From Photobacterium gaetbulicola Gung47 (GTDB lineage Bacteria > Pseudomonadota > Gammaproteobacteria > Enterobacterales > Vibrionaceae), in contig CP005974.1 in NCBI GenBank assembly GCA_000940995.1, positions 2,852,001 through 2,916,000 of the forward strand: 64,000 nucleotides of DNA, written 5' to 3'. Position numbers and translations under genes: made by a program. Shown one piece after another: positions 42,362 to 51,697 of the stretch. Each line of letters opens with the position of its first letter. The stretch's first letter is position 1. The notes below the pieces were generated by a model. It was not told the DNA's origin. It worked only from the letters and a program-made list of their open reading frames with translations, and made no database searches.

Positions 42362-43580
42362 GACCGCCTCCTTTTAGCGCCCTGACCACATCGAGGCGAC
42401 GGATCCGCCACATCGGATAAATCAGGCAAATGGCCAGCAGCCCCAATACAATCACCATTTGGTTGAGCATCAACACCGGGTCCAGCGACATGGGCAAGAT
42501 AGGCTCCCAGCCCATCTCCAGCACCAGCTCCGCGGTTTCACCGGTTAGCTCAATCGGGTTGAAATAGAACCAAATTAGCACCGGTAGCGTAATTGCCATA
42601 CCCATGGCAATCCCCAACCAGCCGATCATCAGTGATTCCAAGCCTAATAAGGCAATTATCTTGCGCTTGAGCATCCCGGTTGCCAGCATAACCCCGAATT
42701 CACGTTGCCGCTCCAGCGTCATCATCAACAGGGTCGCAAACAGGCCAAACCCCACAACGCCATAGAGCAGGTACATAATGAAAATCCCCCCGGCTTTATC
42801 CATCAGGATCTGCTGGGCCATTTCCGGCGCCAGATCCTGCCAATCCCGGACATTTACCTCGCTGCGGTACGCCTCGCCCAGCAGGTCGACCGTCGGTTGC
42901 AGCTGGGCAAGCGGCTTGACATCCATCACCCAGGCCGTCACTTGTTCCCCGGTGCTGTAGAGAGTTTGAGCGAGTGCTATCGGCATGTACACCAGTTGGT
43001 TATCCAGTTGGGCAACCGGAAAATCGAGGATACCTTTTATCCGGTACAAACCCGCGGCCGTCTGCCCGCGATACCCCTGTCCATAGAGGATCAGTTCGTC
43101 ACCGACATCCAAGCCAAAATACCGGGCCAGCCCCTCGCCAACCAGGACTTGCTGATCGTCAGGTGCCAGAAACGCTCCCCGGATCAGGCGGTTTGAAATG
43201 CCGGAATAACTATCCTCCGCGACCGTATCGACCCCGAGCACCATCACCCCTTTAGACTTATCCGCGGAGGCAGCCAGGGCAAACGACTCTATCCGCGGCA
43301 GGACACGGTTAATATGCACGTTCGCCAATACCGGCTGGAGAAAAGATTCATCCATGACGAGCAAATCATCGATGCTGTGACTTTCGGCAAACTCAGGATG
43401 CTGGAGCTGGATCAGCCCGGTATAGAATCGCGCCGCATTTTCAATATTATTGGCATAGGTACCCTCTTGCAGGCTGCGCATAAATAATGAGAGTGCCAAT
43501 GCCAGCGCCAACGCCGATGCCGTCAGGAGAGTCCGCTTTTTCTGCCGCCAGATGTTGCGCCAAGCTAGTTTCAGTAACAT
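42351..43580 (-). CDS. FtsX/LolC-type ABC permease
   Basis: A 409-residue partner of the permease at 41105, with the same topology: LLKLAWRNIWRQKKRTLLTAS at the start, a periplasmic domain, and the closing motif LMMTLERQREFGVMLATGM. The two differ enough to be an asymmetric pair such as LolC/LolE. Its start follows the LolA-like gene by 23 bases. Confidence 0.9.
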   Translation of the reverse strand: MLLKLAWRNIWRQKKRTLLTASALALALALSLFMRSLQEGTYANNIENAARFYTGLIQLQHPEFAESHSIDDLLVMDESFLQPVLANVHINRVLPRIESFALAASADKSKGVMVLGVDTVAEDSYSGISNRLIRGAFLAPDDQQVLVGEGLARYFGLDVGDELILYGQGYRGQTAAGLYRIKGILDFPVAQLDNQLVYMPIALAQTLYSTGEQVTAWVMDVKPLAQLQPTVDLLGEAYRSEVNVRDWQDLAPEMAQQILMDKAGGIFIMYLLYGVVGFGLFATLLMMTLERQREFGVMLATGMLKRKIIALLGLESLMIGWLGIAMGMAITLPVLIWFYFNPIELTGETAELVLEMGWEPILPMSLDPVLMLNQMVIVLGLLAICLIYPMWRIRRLDVVRALKGGGHAN

Positions 43581-43603
43581 GGTCCTTCCTTGTTAACTGC
43601 CCA

Positions 43604-44353
43604 TCAGTCGCGCAGGGCTTTCATCTGGCTTTGGGAGAAAAAGCTCTCTTTGATCGGAAAATTAAACTGGGCCTGATGGGTGATGATCTCGGTTTTGTTG
43701 CCCGGCTTATCGGCCGGGAGCATTTCCATTCGCGTCGCAACCTGGCGCCCGCCCATCCACTTCACCTCGTAAGTATTGAGGGTGTTGATCAACTCGTCGA
43801 ACTCATCGTAAAACTCCACCTTGCGTTGCAGGTAGGTCTGTTGCGAGATCCACAGCCTCACCTTGCTCCAGACAACCGGCGCATTGGGCTTGGCTATCGC
43901 ATCAATTACCCAGGTCGGGTCATTATCGAAGACGTCTTTGCCAACCATCGCATGGGTATAGTCAACGACAATCGACGACTGGTTGATCAGATCATCATTG
44001 GTGAAATCCGACCCCATCCACGACTGGCCGAGCATGGAAGGGGCAATTTTGACCACCCGCTCAATGCTAGGTAGCCAGTTCCACATTTCGCGGTAGCGTT
44101 TAAGAGAAGCCGTACCTTTGTCTTTGGCGGGAGCCGTCACCAGCACCAATGACAAATCCAAACCCTTGGTCCAGCTTTTCATGCTCATGGTTCGGGTCCA
44201 GTCTGGCCGGACAATGCGCATCGTCGCCTCGCTGTAGCTGGAATCCCCCCGCATCTGCTGATCAGACTTTTTTACAATCGATGTCGCTGACTCCGCCATG
44301 GCCCAAGCCGGAATACAGACCAACATTACAAACAGCACCTTCACAAATCGCAT
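43604..44353 (-). CDS. LolA-like outer-membrane lipoprotein-sorting protein
   Basis: A 249-residue periplasmic protein. The signal peptide is FVKVLFVMLVCIPAWAMA, followed by a single domain of the 'outer membrane lipoprotein-sorting' (LolA-superfamily, half-barrel) type, with WNWLPSIERVVKIAPSMLGQSWMGSD as its most typical part. Such proteins carry lipid or lipoprotein through the periplasm. The ATG at 44353 has GGGGA upstream. It lies between the TetR gene and the FtsX permeases, so it is the natural shuttle of this export system. It is not the housekeeping LolA, which has no ABC genes next to it. Confidence 0.85.
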   Translation of the reverse strand: MRFVKVLFVMLVCIPAWAMAESATSIVKKSDQQMRGDSSYSEATMRIVRPDWTRTMSMKSWTKGLDLSLVLVTAPAKDKGTASLKRYREMWNWLPSIERVVKIAPSMLGQSWMGSDFTNDDLINQSSIVVDYTHAMVGKDVFDNDPTWVIDAIAKPNAPVVWSKVRLWISQQTYLQRKVEFYDEFDELINTLNTYEVKWMGGRQVATRMEMLPADKPGNKTEIITHQAQFNFPIKESFFSQSQMKALRD

Positions 44354-44355
44354 CT

Positions 44356-45039
44356 CTATTCCCCTGTAAACCAAGCCCGCAGCAACTCGTCATCAATCAA
44401 AGGCATGCTGCCAGCCTTTGCCGCGACCATCCTTTCCAGTATTTGCTGGGTGGCTTTCACTTCATCCACGACACCGTCAAACAGATCTTGGATATGCTCG
44501 GCTTGCAGCATTTTTTGGGTGAGGGCTTCAGAAAAACCGTTGAGCACAGTCACCATCAATCTGGCCGTCACCGCCGGAAAAGGCACATCGAACACCTGCT
44601 CTTGAGATCCCTGGCGCAAGATAGCTTCGTAGTAACCGGCGAGCAACGCACTGACCTTTTGCATGAAGTTATGTTTTAGCTGTAGGTTTTCATCCATATT
44701 GATGATTTTGACAAAGCCCAGCATGATTGCCTTCTGGCCGATTTCCCATTGGTTAGTACGACGCAGCAAGAGTGCCCACTTGGTCAGGGCACTGAGGTTA
44801 GGATCATCTACCAGTCCACCGATCACCTGACGATATTGCGCCAGCATGTCATCGCTCCACGCTTCCAGCACCGCTTGCTTGGAATCGAAATGGTGATAGA
44901 ACGCCCCTTTGGACACCCCCACATGCTGGATGAGATCGTTGACCGAGGTATTGGCATACCCCTTGGAAAAAAACAGCTCATTGGCCGCGGCGATGAACTC
45001 TGCCCGCCGCTCCTGCGGCGACTTGACGACTCTTGACAT
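44356..45039 (-). CDS. TetR-family repressor of the envelope operon
   Basis: A 227-residue TetR regulator. The N-terminal helix-turn-helix is TSVNDLIQHVGVSKGAFYHHF with KGYANTSV before it, followed by an all-helical ligand domain. It is the first gene of the operon and 2 bases before the LolA-like gene. An ACCGACCG dyad immediately upstream is a likely self-operator, so the whole operon would be self-repressed until a ligand binds. The ATG at 45039 is chosen; a GTG four codons earlier is possible. Confidence 0.88.
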   Translation of the reverse strand: MSRVVKSPQERRAEFIAAANELFFSKGYANTSVNDLIQHVGVSKGAFYHHFDSKQAVLEAWSDDMLAQYRQVIGGLVDDPNLSALTKWALLLRRTNQWEIGQKAIMLGFVKIINMDENLQLKHNFMQKVSALLAGYYEAILRQGSQEQVFDVPFPAVTARLMVTVLNGFSEALTQKMLQAEHIQDLFDGVVDEVKATQQILERMVAAKAGSMPLIDDELLRAWFTGE

Positions 45040-45055
45040 ACCCTGCCCCACACAG

Positions 45056-45072
45056 ACCGACCGACGGTCGGT
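45056..45072. promoter_or_regulatory. TetR-type operator
   Basis: ACCGACCG-A-CGGTCGGT, 8-bp perfect arms around one base, 16 bases before the tetR-type start codon. Dyads of this type are common for TetR regulators. Confidence 0.75.
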
Positions 45073-45404
45073 ATGTATTAACTATATGCCCGGTTATCAT
45101 CGAGCTCAAATAACAAGTTCAAAAATCCATCACTCCTTCTGTTACAAAATTTGTCCCTGAACCCAATTGCCCCACGACGGCATTGCTCACGATGCGTTTG
45201 GCACAGGGTAATCACAGTGATTGCAAGAGCAGCGGTTTTCTTTCTGGAGTGGGTGACCTTATCTATACTGATCTCTAGCAGCTATCTACCGACGCGATTG
45301 GCTATTCCATCGAAACCACACATCATCTTCTTTTGCTTGCCAGTGTGATCAATGAAGAAGGTGGCAATACAACAATGTCAGGGTAAGTTGTCTGAGAGGT
45401 TTAC

Positions 45405-45716
45405 ATGACATTCAAACAAGCAAGTATCGCAGCGCTGATGCTATCTACTAGCTCACTCGCTTTTGCTGATATCCGAATTATCGACACCCAAGTAGGTAGC
45501 TGGGTGAAAGTCACTGAAAATGGCAAACCGGCTGCCAATGCCAGAGTAAGCGTCAGCAACCCGGCTAACCGTGGGAGAGTTTACAAAACCAATGAACACG
45601 GTGAAGTCTATATTCCTTTGTATACCCGCACCTCGAGTACTCTCACCTATTCAATACTAACCGAAGAGTGGAATGAATATACTCGGCGAAGCCTGCATAC
45701 CAAGAGCTTCGACTAA
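45405..45716 (+). CDS. Small secreted protein with a carboxypeptidase-regulatory-like fold
   Basis: A 103-residue protein with a clear signal peptide (residues 1-22, cleavage after LAFA). The mature part has GSWVKVTENGKPAANARVSVSN and then TNEHGEVYIPL, the pattern of beta-sandwich domains such as the carboxypeptidase regulatory or DUF4198 type. No catalytic residues are seen. It is a single gene followed by a strong terminator. Function unknown. Confidence 0.75.
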   Translation: MTFKQASIAALMLSTSSLAFADIRIIDTQVGSWVKVTENGKPAANARVSVSNPANRGRVYKTNEHGEVYIPLYTRTSSTLTYSILTEEWNEYTRRSLHTKSFD

Positions 45717-45748
45717 ACAAGTGTTTGTACAACGTATTGCTGCAAACA

Positions 45749-45780
45749 AAAAGCCAGCTCGCAGGAGCTGGCTTTCATTT
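45749..45780. terminator. Terminator between convergent genes
   Basis: AAAGCCAGCTC pairs with GAGCTGGCTTT around a 4-base loop, with A-rich and T-rich flanks; serves the small secreted protein and probably the glucosidase on the other strand. Confidence 0.85.
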
Positions 45781-45802
45781 TATCTGCTGTCGGGCAGGGC
45801 GA

Positions 45803-48379
45803 TTAGTTCTTAAAAAACTCTCTGTAAAGCATATACATATGGGCAGCACTCCAAGAGAAGTTCGTGGCCCCCTGTACCGCACCGGTTTCCGGGTTGTAGT
45901 TTTCGCGGATCGCACCGTCTTCAGTCATCCCTTCGGCGTTGGCAAACAGCTCATTGGCCATATGCACCGCCTCGCTGCCATAACCGTATTGCTCCATCGC
46001 ACGCACACCGAAGTAGAATTGGTCTAGCCATACCCTGCCTCGCCAATAGATGTCAGCATGGTAAGCCGGGTTGGTTTGCGAAGCCGTCGGCAGTGAAATC
46101 CCCTCACCTATATACTTTTCAGAAGTGTTGAACTCCTCCGGCTCCATCATGGTCCGTACCACTTTATCCGCCAGCTCCTGGGTCGCGGCACCATTGAACA
46201 ACGGCCCCCAGCCCTCAGGACCGCGTCCGCGCTCGACAATCGGCTCACCAGCGCAGGCAATGCCGTTTTTCATTACAGGTGCTGGCTTGCCGTCCTGGTC
46301 GACATTCAGGTGGATGTCATAGTAGAACTCGGTGTTGGCATCAAACATACAGGTATTGATGTAGTCCTTGATGGCTGCCGCGCCGTCGAGGAACTCCTGG
46401 CCGCGCTGTTTGCCGGGAACATTAGCTGACACCAGGGTCGCCATTTGCGCCAAGTACTTATTGTCGGAATACATGTACGACGCTTGGTCTACTGACTCCT
46501 GCAGCATCGAGAAGCCCAGCAGCTCATCGTTACGGCCACGGTTCTCGGCGAAGCGCACTTCCCAGTCTTTCTTCGCCGCTTCCACATCACCGCCGTGCTG
46601 GACATCGGCGTACGCTTGAAGCTGCTCGGCTGAAATAAAGCCAAAGCGGGCGGCGTTATCCATGCCGGATTCCCAGCCAGCGGCTTCCTGAGCACCCACA
46701 TGCAGCTCCTGGTAGATCACTTTATCAAGGATGGTGTTGTAGCTATCCACTCCTTTTACTTTGTATTCATTTCCTTTTTGCTCAAGGATATTTTCTTGGC
46801 CGACAGCACCTACCAAATCATCATCGGTCTTAACCCACACATACATGTAGCCATCATCGGTATTATGCGCCGGGTCCACTGCCGCACCATACTCCGGCAC
46901 CCCGTTGCCATTATGGTCTCGGTTGGTCAGCCACCAATCGTGATAAGCCACCAGCTTAGGATACATCTCATCAATCCAGGCCTGGGCATCTGCCGGACGG
47001 TCGAACTCGTTTTTAAGCGCGTTATACACTTCCATCACCGACCAAGCCGCCAGGGAAGGTTTGGTATTACGCTCGTTCCAGTTCTCGGAGCCGGCACCAC
47101 CGCGGTTTTCCGGCAAGGTATACGTGACGACATCAAGCAGGTAGCCTTTGTCCTGCGGCCTGATCGGATCGTCTTCCTGCACCTGGTATTCAAATACCGT
47201 GCGGATATTGTCCATGGCCACATCTGGGTTGAAGTGCGCCATGGCGTAAGCCTGTTTCCAGGTATCCCAAGGCCAGGTGAGGTTACCGGAGAACCAACGC
47301 GCCGTTACCGATGGCGTCACCGTTGCCTGGTGGACATCACCGGCAGCCGAACGCCAGTTACCGTTCAGGGTCATAATGGCTTTTACGCCAACCCGCGCCT
47401 GTTCATCGGTCGCCTGACCGTTGACCATGCCCGATGACAGGTAACCCGCCCAACGCTCATCGGCAGCTATCATGTATGGCTGCGGGTTGTTGAGAATATC
47501 CGTTACTTTGCCTGTTTCTTTCGTTACCTCCGCACCGTTGTGCAGGTGGGAATAAGTGGTGTAGATGCTCGCAGTGCCCTTTGCTGACAGCGGCTGGTGG
47601 CCAACAGAGGCGTACGAGATTTCGTTTGGCATCACATGTGTTTGGGTGCTGACCGAGCGGGCAATACGGAACTCACTGTCATCATCGTTGCGAATTGCCC
47701 AGTTGCCTTTCATGTCACCGAAAGTGATTTTCAGGCCATTATCCGTGGCGTGGATTTGGCGATTGTATTCCGGATACATCTGGTCAACGGTCTGGTTTTC
47801 GTAACCCGGTGTCGAGCGCGCTTTTTGCAGCAGCTCACCGTCCCACAACAATTGCAGATCCATGTCCTGACTCGTCAGGTTAGTCAGTTTGGTTTCAACC
47901 AACGAGGTTCTATCGGTGACAAAGCGAAGCACCATCTGCACTTCAAGCTTATCGGTTTTCAAGATCTGTACCAGCGCCCCCGGTGTGCTGTAGACCTTAG
48001 CTTCGGCTGCGGAAAGATCAATCGTCTCGCCGCTGATGGTATCGGTGATGTGAAGTTTGTCGAAGGTCTGGCCCGACATGAAATGCGCATACTCCTGGGT
48101 CACCTGCATGATACCGCCAAAAGAGCCATAGCCTTGTTCGTCTGCCGGTAGCAAGTGACCGTGCCAGGCCCCGTTGTCAACAAACGCGTTAAACTTCAAG
48201 TTGCTGTATTCGTCATAATCGCGCAGGTACTCTGGCGCGCCACTTCTGTCGATCACATTGATAAAATCGTTGCTCGGTAACCCGGCTTCTTTTTCTGATT
48301 TGCTACTGCTGCTATTACACCCCGCCAATGCCACGACGGAACCAATCAACACGGCTAAACACGTTTTACGAAAAGTCAT
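45803..48379 (-). CDS. Lipoprotein GH63-type glucosidase (YgjK-like)
   Basis: An 858-residue exported enzyme. The lipobox LAGC ends a short signal peptide and is followed by a Ser-rich linker, so it is probably membrane-anchored. An N-terminal beta-rich domain (to about residue 330) precedes an (alpha/alpha)6 barrel with WPWDTWKQAYAMAHF, GWESGMDNAARFG and a late YWRGRVWLDQFYFGVRA, the pattern of GH63 alpha-glucosidases such as E. coli YgjK and of mannosylglycerate hydrolases. It likely trims alpha-glucosides in the periplasm. GGGGGA lies before the ATG at 48379. Confidence 0.85.
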   Translation of the reverse strand: MTFRKTCLAVLIGSVVALAGCNSSSSKSEKEAGLPSNDFINVIDRSGAPEYLRDYDEYSNLKFNAFVDNGAWHGHLLPADEQGYGSFGGIMQVTQEYAHFMSGQTFDKLHITDTISGETIDLSAAEAKVYSTPGALVQILKTDKLEVQMVLRFVTDRTSLVETKLTNLTSQDMDLQLLWDGELLQKARSTPGYENQTVDQMYPEYNRQIHATDNGLKITFGDMKGNWAIRNDDDSEFRIARSVSTQTHVMPNEISYASVGHQPLSAKGTASIYTTYSHLHNGAEVTKETGKVTDILNNPQPYMIAADERWAGYLSSGMVNGQATDEQARVGVKAIMTLNGNWRSAAGDVHQATVTPSVTARWFSGNLTWPWDTWKQAYAMAHFNPDVAMDNIRTVFEYQVQEDDPIRPQDKGYLLDVVTYTLPENRGGAGSENWNERNTKPSLAAWSVMEVYNALKNEFDRPADAQAWIDEMYPKLVAYHDWWLTNRDHNGNGVPEYGAAVDPAHNTDDGYMYVWVKTDDDLVGAVGQENILEQKGNEYKVKGVDSYNTILDKVIYQELHVGAQEAAGWESGMDNAARFGFISAEQLQAYADVQHGGDVEAAKKDWEVRFAENRGRNDELLGFSMLQESVDQASYMYSDNKYLAQMATLVSANVPGKQRGQEFLDGAAAIKDYINTCMFDANTEFYYDIHLNVDQDGKPAPVMKNGIACAGEPIVERGRGPEGWGPLFNGAATQELADKVVRTMMEPEEFNTSEKYIGEGISLPTASQTNPAYHADIYWRGRVWLDQFYFGVRAMEQYGYGSEAVHMANELFANAEGMTEDGAIRENYNPETGAVQGATNFSWSAAHMYMLYREFFKN

Positions 48380-48979
48380 TAAAAAATCCCCCGATGTCAC
48401 CCGCCGCCGTGATCTGTGCGATTCTTGTATTGGCTGGCAGGCGCTTTTTTATTTACACATAACAAGCTTGTTTATTAACGGAGGAAATAATAATAAGTAA
48501 AACTTTAAGTAAAATAGATCGCCGTCACAGTAAAATTTTTCAGTAAAACAATTAATCAAACCGCCTTGAATAACCATCCGGAATGAAGTGAAAAGTAATT
48601 CATAACAATCAGTTAAGTTCGGAATCAATATCACAATCAACTTTTTACTAAATTTTGATTTCCTGCAAGCAGATCACTGTTGGCAAAATGGTTTCTTTGT
48701 TACTCAAAGAAACTGATAAAAACTGTCGCTGCCAATAACTATGGACTCAGGGTCACGTAATGGAGCCTGTTCATTTTCATTACCGACAGAAACATGCGCC
48801 ATAGATGCAACAAAACCAACAACAGTTTATTTCAAATGTTACCCAGGCCTTGCTTATGTAACAGCAACCGGCTTGGGCACAGCCCCCTGCATGAGCAAAA
48901 TATCGCCAGTATATTTATGCAAGTGAAACCACAGGCAAGGTACCAAACGACAGCCGCTGCATGTGCGGTTATTGGAAGT
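48380..48979. other. 600-base gap between the glucosidase gene and udp
   Basis: No supported gene. It contains a perfect 12-bp palindrome AACAAGCTTGTT (48461-48472) about 80 bases upstream of the glucosidase start, a candidate operator, and AT-rich sequence to about 48730. Short open frames near 48741-49120 lack ribosome sites and codon character. Confidence 0.5.
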
Positions 48980-49009
48980 AAAAAAAAGCCAGCTCAATTG
49001 AGCTGGCTT
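48980..49009 (-). terminator. udp terminator
   Basis: AAGCCAGCTC (48986-48995), 4-base loop, GAGCTGGCTT (49000-49009); read on the minus strand it ends in a run of seven T. Confidence 0.92.
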
Positions 49010-49041
49010 CTCTACTCGGTATCCGGCTGGGTAATAACCGA

Positions 49042-49809
49042 TTACTCAGCAAGCATACGGCGGGCTGCTTCAACTACAACCTTGATAGAGCGCGCTTCTG
49101 TTTCTTTCAACGTTGCGTGATCCGGAATTTCTTTCTGAGTGCGGTTGATAATAACACCAGCAACACAGCCGGCACGAAGGCCTGAGCTTGCACACATGGT
49201 TAGCAGCGTTGCTGATTCCATTTCGAAGTTAAGCACGCCCATTTCCTGCCACTCTTTCATCGAGCCTTGGAAACGACGGACAATACGACCAGAGAATGTG
49301 TCGTAACGCTCCTGACCTGGGTAGAACGTATCACTTGATGCGGTTACGCCTGTGTGAACGGTCGCACCATCGGCATCACATGCCGCTTTCATTGCTGTAG
49401 CCACATCGAAATCAGCTACCGCAGGGAACTCCATTGGGGCAAAGTGCAAGCTTGCGCCATCTAGACGGACGGAACCCGTCGTTACGATCATATCGCCTAC
49501 GTTGATGTGCGGCTGGATAGCACCGGTTGTACCGACACGAAGGAACGTACGCACACCCAGCTGTGCCAACTCTTCAACAGCAATTGACGTAGACGGGCCG
49601 CCAATACCGGTAGAACAAACAACAACAGACTTACCATCCAACTTAGCGCGGTACACCGTGTATTCACGAGAGCTTGCTAGAAACTCAGGGTTATCCATTA
49701 GGTTTGCGATTTTTTCAACTCGTGCCGGGTCACCAGGAATAATGGCTAGCTCTGCACCGTTAAGATCTGCTTTGTTCACACCCAAATGGAATACTGCGTT
49801 GTCAGACAT
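49042..49809 (-). CDS. udp: Uridine phosphorylase
   Basis: A 255-residue cytoplasmic enzyme that splits uridine into uracil and ribose-1-phosphate. Family features are VFHLGVNKADL at the start, the phosphate loop IIPGDPARVEKIA, CSTGIGGPSTSIAVEEL and the ribose-binding NFEMESATLLTM. Length equals E. coli Udp (253). The ATG at 49809 with AGGA upstream is the canonical start; the frame continues 25 codons further without homology. Two CRP-type sites lie 200-270 bases upstream. Confidence 0.96.
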   Translation of the reverse strand: MSDNAVFHLGVNKADLNGAELAIIPGDPARVEKIANLMDNPEFLASSREYTVYRAKLDGKSVVVCSTGIGGPSTSIAVEELAQLGVRTFLRVGTTGAIQPHINVGDMIVTTGSVRLDGASLHFAPMEFPAVADFDVATAMKAACDADGATVHTGVTASSDTFYPGQERYDTFSGRIVRRFQGSMKEWQEMGVLNFEMESATLLTMCASSGLRAGCVAGVIINRTQKEIPDHATLKETEARSIKVVVEAARRMLAE

Positions 49810-50009
49810 AATCATATCCTTTCTATTGTTGCCGCCTGGTAGGGAAATTGAGGCCAGCGGCTGATTAGTTTTGTTTATACCCAAATGGCTTCAACATGAA
49901 GATCCCAGCGCTGAGTCAGCTATCTGGTAATCACTTGGGTATAAACCGTTTATTCATAATAAGAGTTCGTAAACACATAATTACGATAGCTGATAAAAAT
50001 TAGCATTTG

Positions 50010-50025
50010 AGTGATCACAATCACA
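50010..50025. promoter_or_regulatory. CRP site upstream of udp (proximal)
   Basis: AGTGATCACAATCACA, read on the minus strand as TGTGA-N6-TCACT, one mismatch to the CRP consensus. Confidence 0.7.
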
Positions 50026-50062
50026 CTAAGAGAAATTGCATTAATTTCATGTTTCACAATAA

Positions 50063-50078
50063 AGTGACAAAGATCACC
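50063..50078. promoter_or_regulatory. CRP site upstream of udp (distal)
   Basis: AGTGACAAAGATCACC, an AGTGA-N6-TCACC dyad. Its centre is 53 bases from the proximal site, the spacing seen in CytR-CRP promoters such as deoP2. Confidence 0.6.
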
Positions 50079-50196
50079 AAAAAACGTTTGCCCGTGCGGC
50101 TTATCACACTATTTTTTGTTATTGAGTTAACTGATAATATTTTTTCAATTATTCTCGTTGCCCCGTCAGTATAGTTAACCGCAAGGATGTTAATTG

Positions 50197-50820
50197 ATGA
50201 TCGACTTCGCCATTTTGGCTGTTTTTATTCCTACTTTCTTTTTCGTCTCGGTTACGCCTGGAATGTGCATGACGCTATCGATGACGCTGGGTATGACGAT
50301 TGGGGTTCGCAGAAGCCTGCCAATGATGTGGGGGGAGCTGATCGGGGTCGCATTGGTTTCCATCGCTTCTGTGGTAGGTGTGGCAGCCATTATGCTCAAC
50401 TACCCTGCAATGTTCCTGCTACTAAAATATCTCGGTGGCGGCTATTTGTTCTGGCTGGGGATCCAGATGTGGCGCTCTAGGGGCAAGCTCGCAATTCCGG
50501 ATAATATCGATGAGGAAGTGGATACCTCTGCGGTCGGATTGGCCATACAGGGGTTTGTTACGGCCATTGCCAATCCAAAGGGATGGGCATTTATGATTTC
50601 GCTGCTGCCCCCGTTCATCAATACCGGCAACGCCCTGTTACCACAGCTGTCGGTGCTGATCAGCATTATCCTAATCACCGAATTCAGCTGCCTGCTGCTG
50701 TATGCAAGCGGGGGGCGTACACTGCGCCGTTTTCTGCAACAGCGTGGCAACGTACAGATGCTAAACCGGATTGCCGGTTCGCTGATGATGGGCGTCGGCA
50801 TCTGGCTGGCCGCAGGATAA
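50197..50820 (+). CDS. LysE/RhtB-family exporter
   Basis: A 207-residue membrane protein with six hydrophobic segments. The signature SVTPGMCMTLSMTLGMTIG lies near residue 20, followed by LGGGYLFWLGIQMWRS and TAIANPKGWAFMISLLPPFI. It exports an amino acid or small neutral compound. It is divergent from udp but has its own AAGGA site. It differs from the LysE protein at 21327, so they are not recent copies. Confidence 0.85.
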   Translation: MIDFAILAVFIPTFFFVSVTPGMCMTLSMTLGMTIGVRRSLPMMWGELIGVALVSIASVVGVAAIMLNYPAMFLLLKYLGGGYLFWLGIQMWRSRGKLAIPDNIDEEVDTSAVGLAIQGFVTAIANPKGWAFMISLLPPFINTGNALLPQLSVLISIILITEFSCLLLYASGGRTLRRFLQQRGNVQMLNRIAGSLMMGVGIWLAAG

Positions 50821-50868
50821 CTCGGCATAACAAACAGGCATCCTGCAAAAGGATGCCCCATCCAATCT

Positions 50869-51645
50869 CTATGGCTGCTTGCCCGGCTCAAAAATATAGG
50901 GTGTGGTTGTTGAAACAAAAACAAAGCCATGCTTTTCAACAATGGGGCGACTCATCTCAGAAGCATCAATAATTAAATATTGTTTGCCCCTCTTTTTCGC
51001 TTCGTTGATTCGCTTGTTGAGCAATAACGAATAATGTCCCCTTCCCCGGTATTCAGCGATAGTACTACCACCCCAGATCCCCGCAAACGGACTCTCATCG
51101 TTATAAACTATCCAGGCCGAGGTTACCGGTTTGCCGTCATCATACACAACGTAGATAGCGATATTATCCGGGGTTTGGGTCTTCATATTGAGCAGATGGG
51201 CATATTGCCAATCGAAATTTCCGCCCCAGACCTGCTCCTGCACGCTGACAGCATCTCTGATCCCTTTGGCATCAAACACTTCAACTATCCGGCTGTCATC
51301 AACCTCACGCCCAGAGACGGTTGACAGTTCTAGCGCCATAAAGGATTCTGACTCTTCTTGTTCAAAGCCAAAACTCAATAACAACTCACCAATATTCTGC
51401 GGTAAGTCTGTGCAATAAGTCTTCCATTCAAATGCTTTACCCAATTGAGAAAAGTAAGCCACTTCCCGTTCAATAGCAGCCTTGGCAGATTGCTCGTTGA
51501 GACCGTAAAAAGAGATGTAACTCCCTTCGGGGTTATCTGAAACAAATTTAATCACACCATCCGTATCAATCACCTTTCCATAGAGATCATTGATAACCTT
51601 TCTTTCATGCTTGTTGTAAGCATGCATAACATCCGTTGTGTTCAT
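50869..51645 (-). CDS. GNAT-family N-acetyltransferase
   Basis: A 258-residue protein. The C-terminal GNAT domain has the strand-beta-bulge GIWGGSTIAEYRGRGHYSLL, where RGRGHYSLL is the acetyl-CoA pyrophosphate loop, then helix and strand YLIIDASEMSRPIVEKHGFVFV. The first 100 residues have no clear relative (perhaps a second, degenerate GNAT fold). AAGGAG precedes the ATG at 51645. Substrate unknown. Confidence 0.8.
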   Translation of the reverse strand: MNTTDVMHAYNKHERKVINDLYGKVIDTDGVIKFVSDNPEGSYISFYGLNEQSAKAAIEREVAYFSQLGKAFEWKTYCTDLPQNIGELLLSFGFEQEESESFMALELSTVSGREVDDSRIVEVFDAKGIRDAVSVQEQVWGGNFDWQYAHLLNMKTQTPDNIAIYVVYDDGKPVTSAWIVYNDESPFAGIWGGSTIAEYRGRGHYSLLLNKRINEAKKRGKQYLIIDASEMSRPIVEKHGFVFVSTTTPYIFEPGKQP

Positions 51646-51697
51646 GACTCCTTCTCTCCCTATTACTGCACCTGTTAAACGATTCAGCATCCTCCTA

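Noticed and set aside
45151..45348. Possible 65-residue plus-strand gene
   Set aside because: No ribosome site, no recognisable pattern, and it lies in a regulatory-looking gap.
48741..49120. Short open frames between the glucosidase and udp genes
   Set aside because: They overlap the udp terminator and the udp gene and lack ribosome sites.
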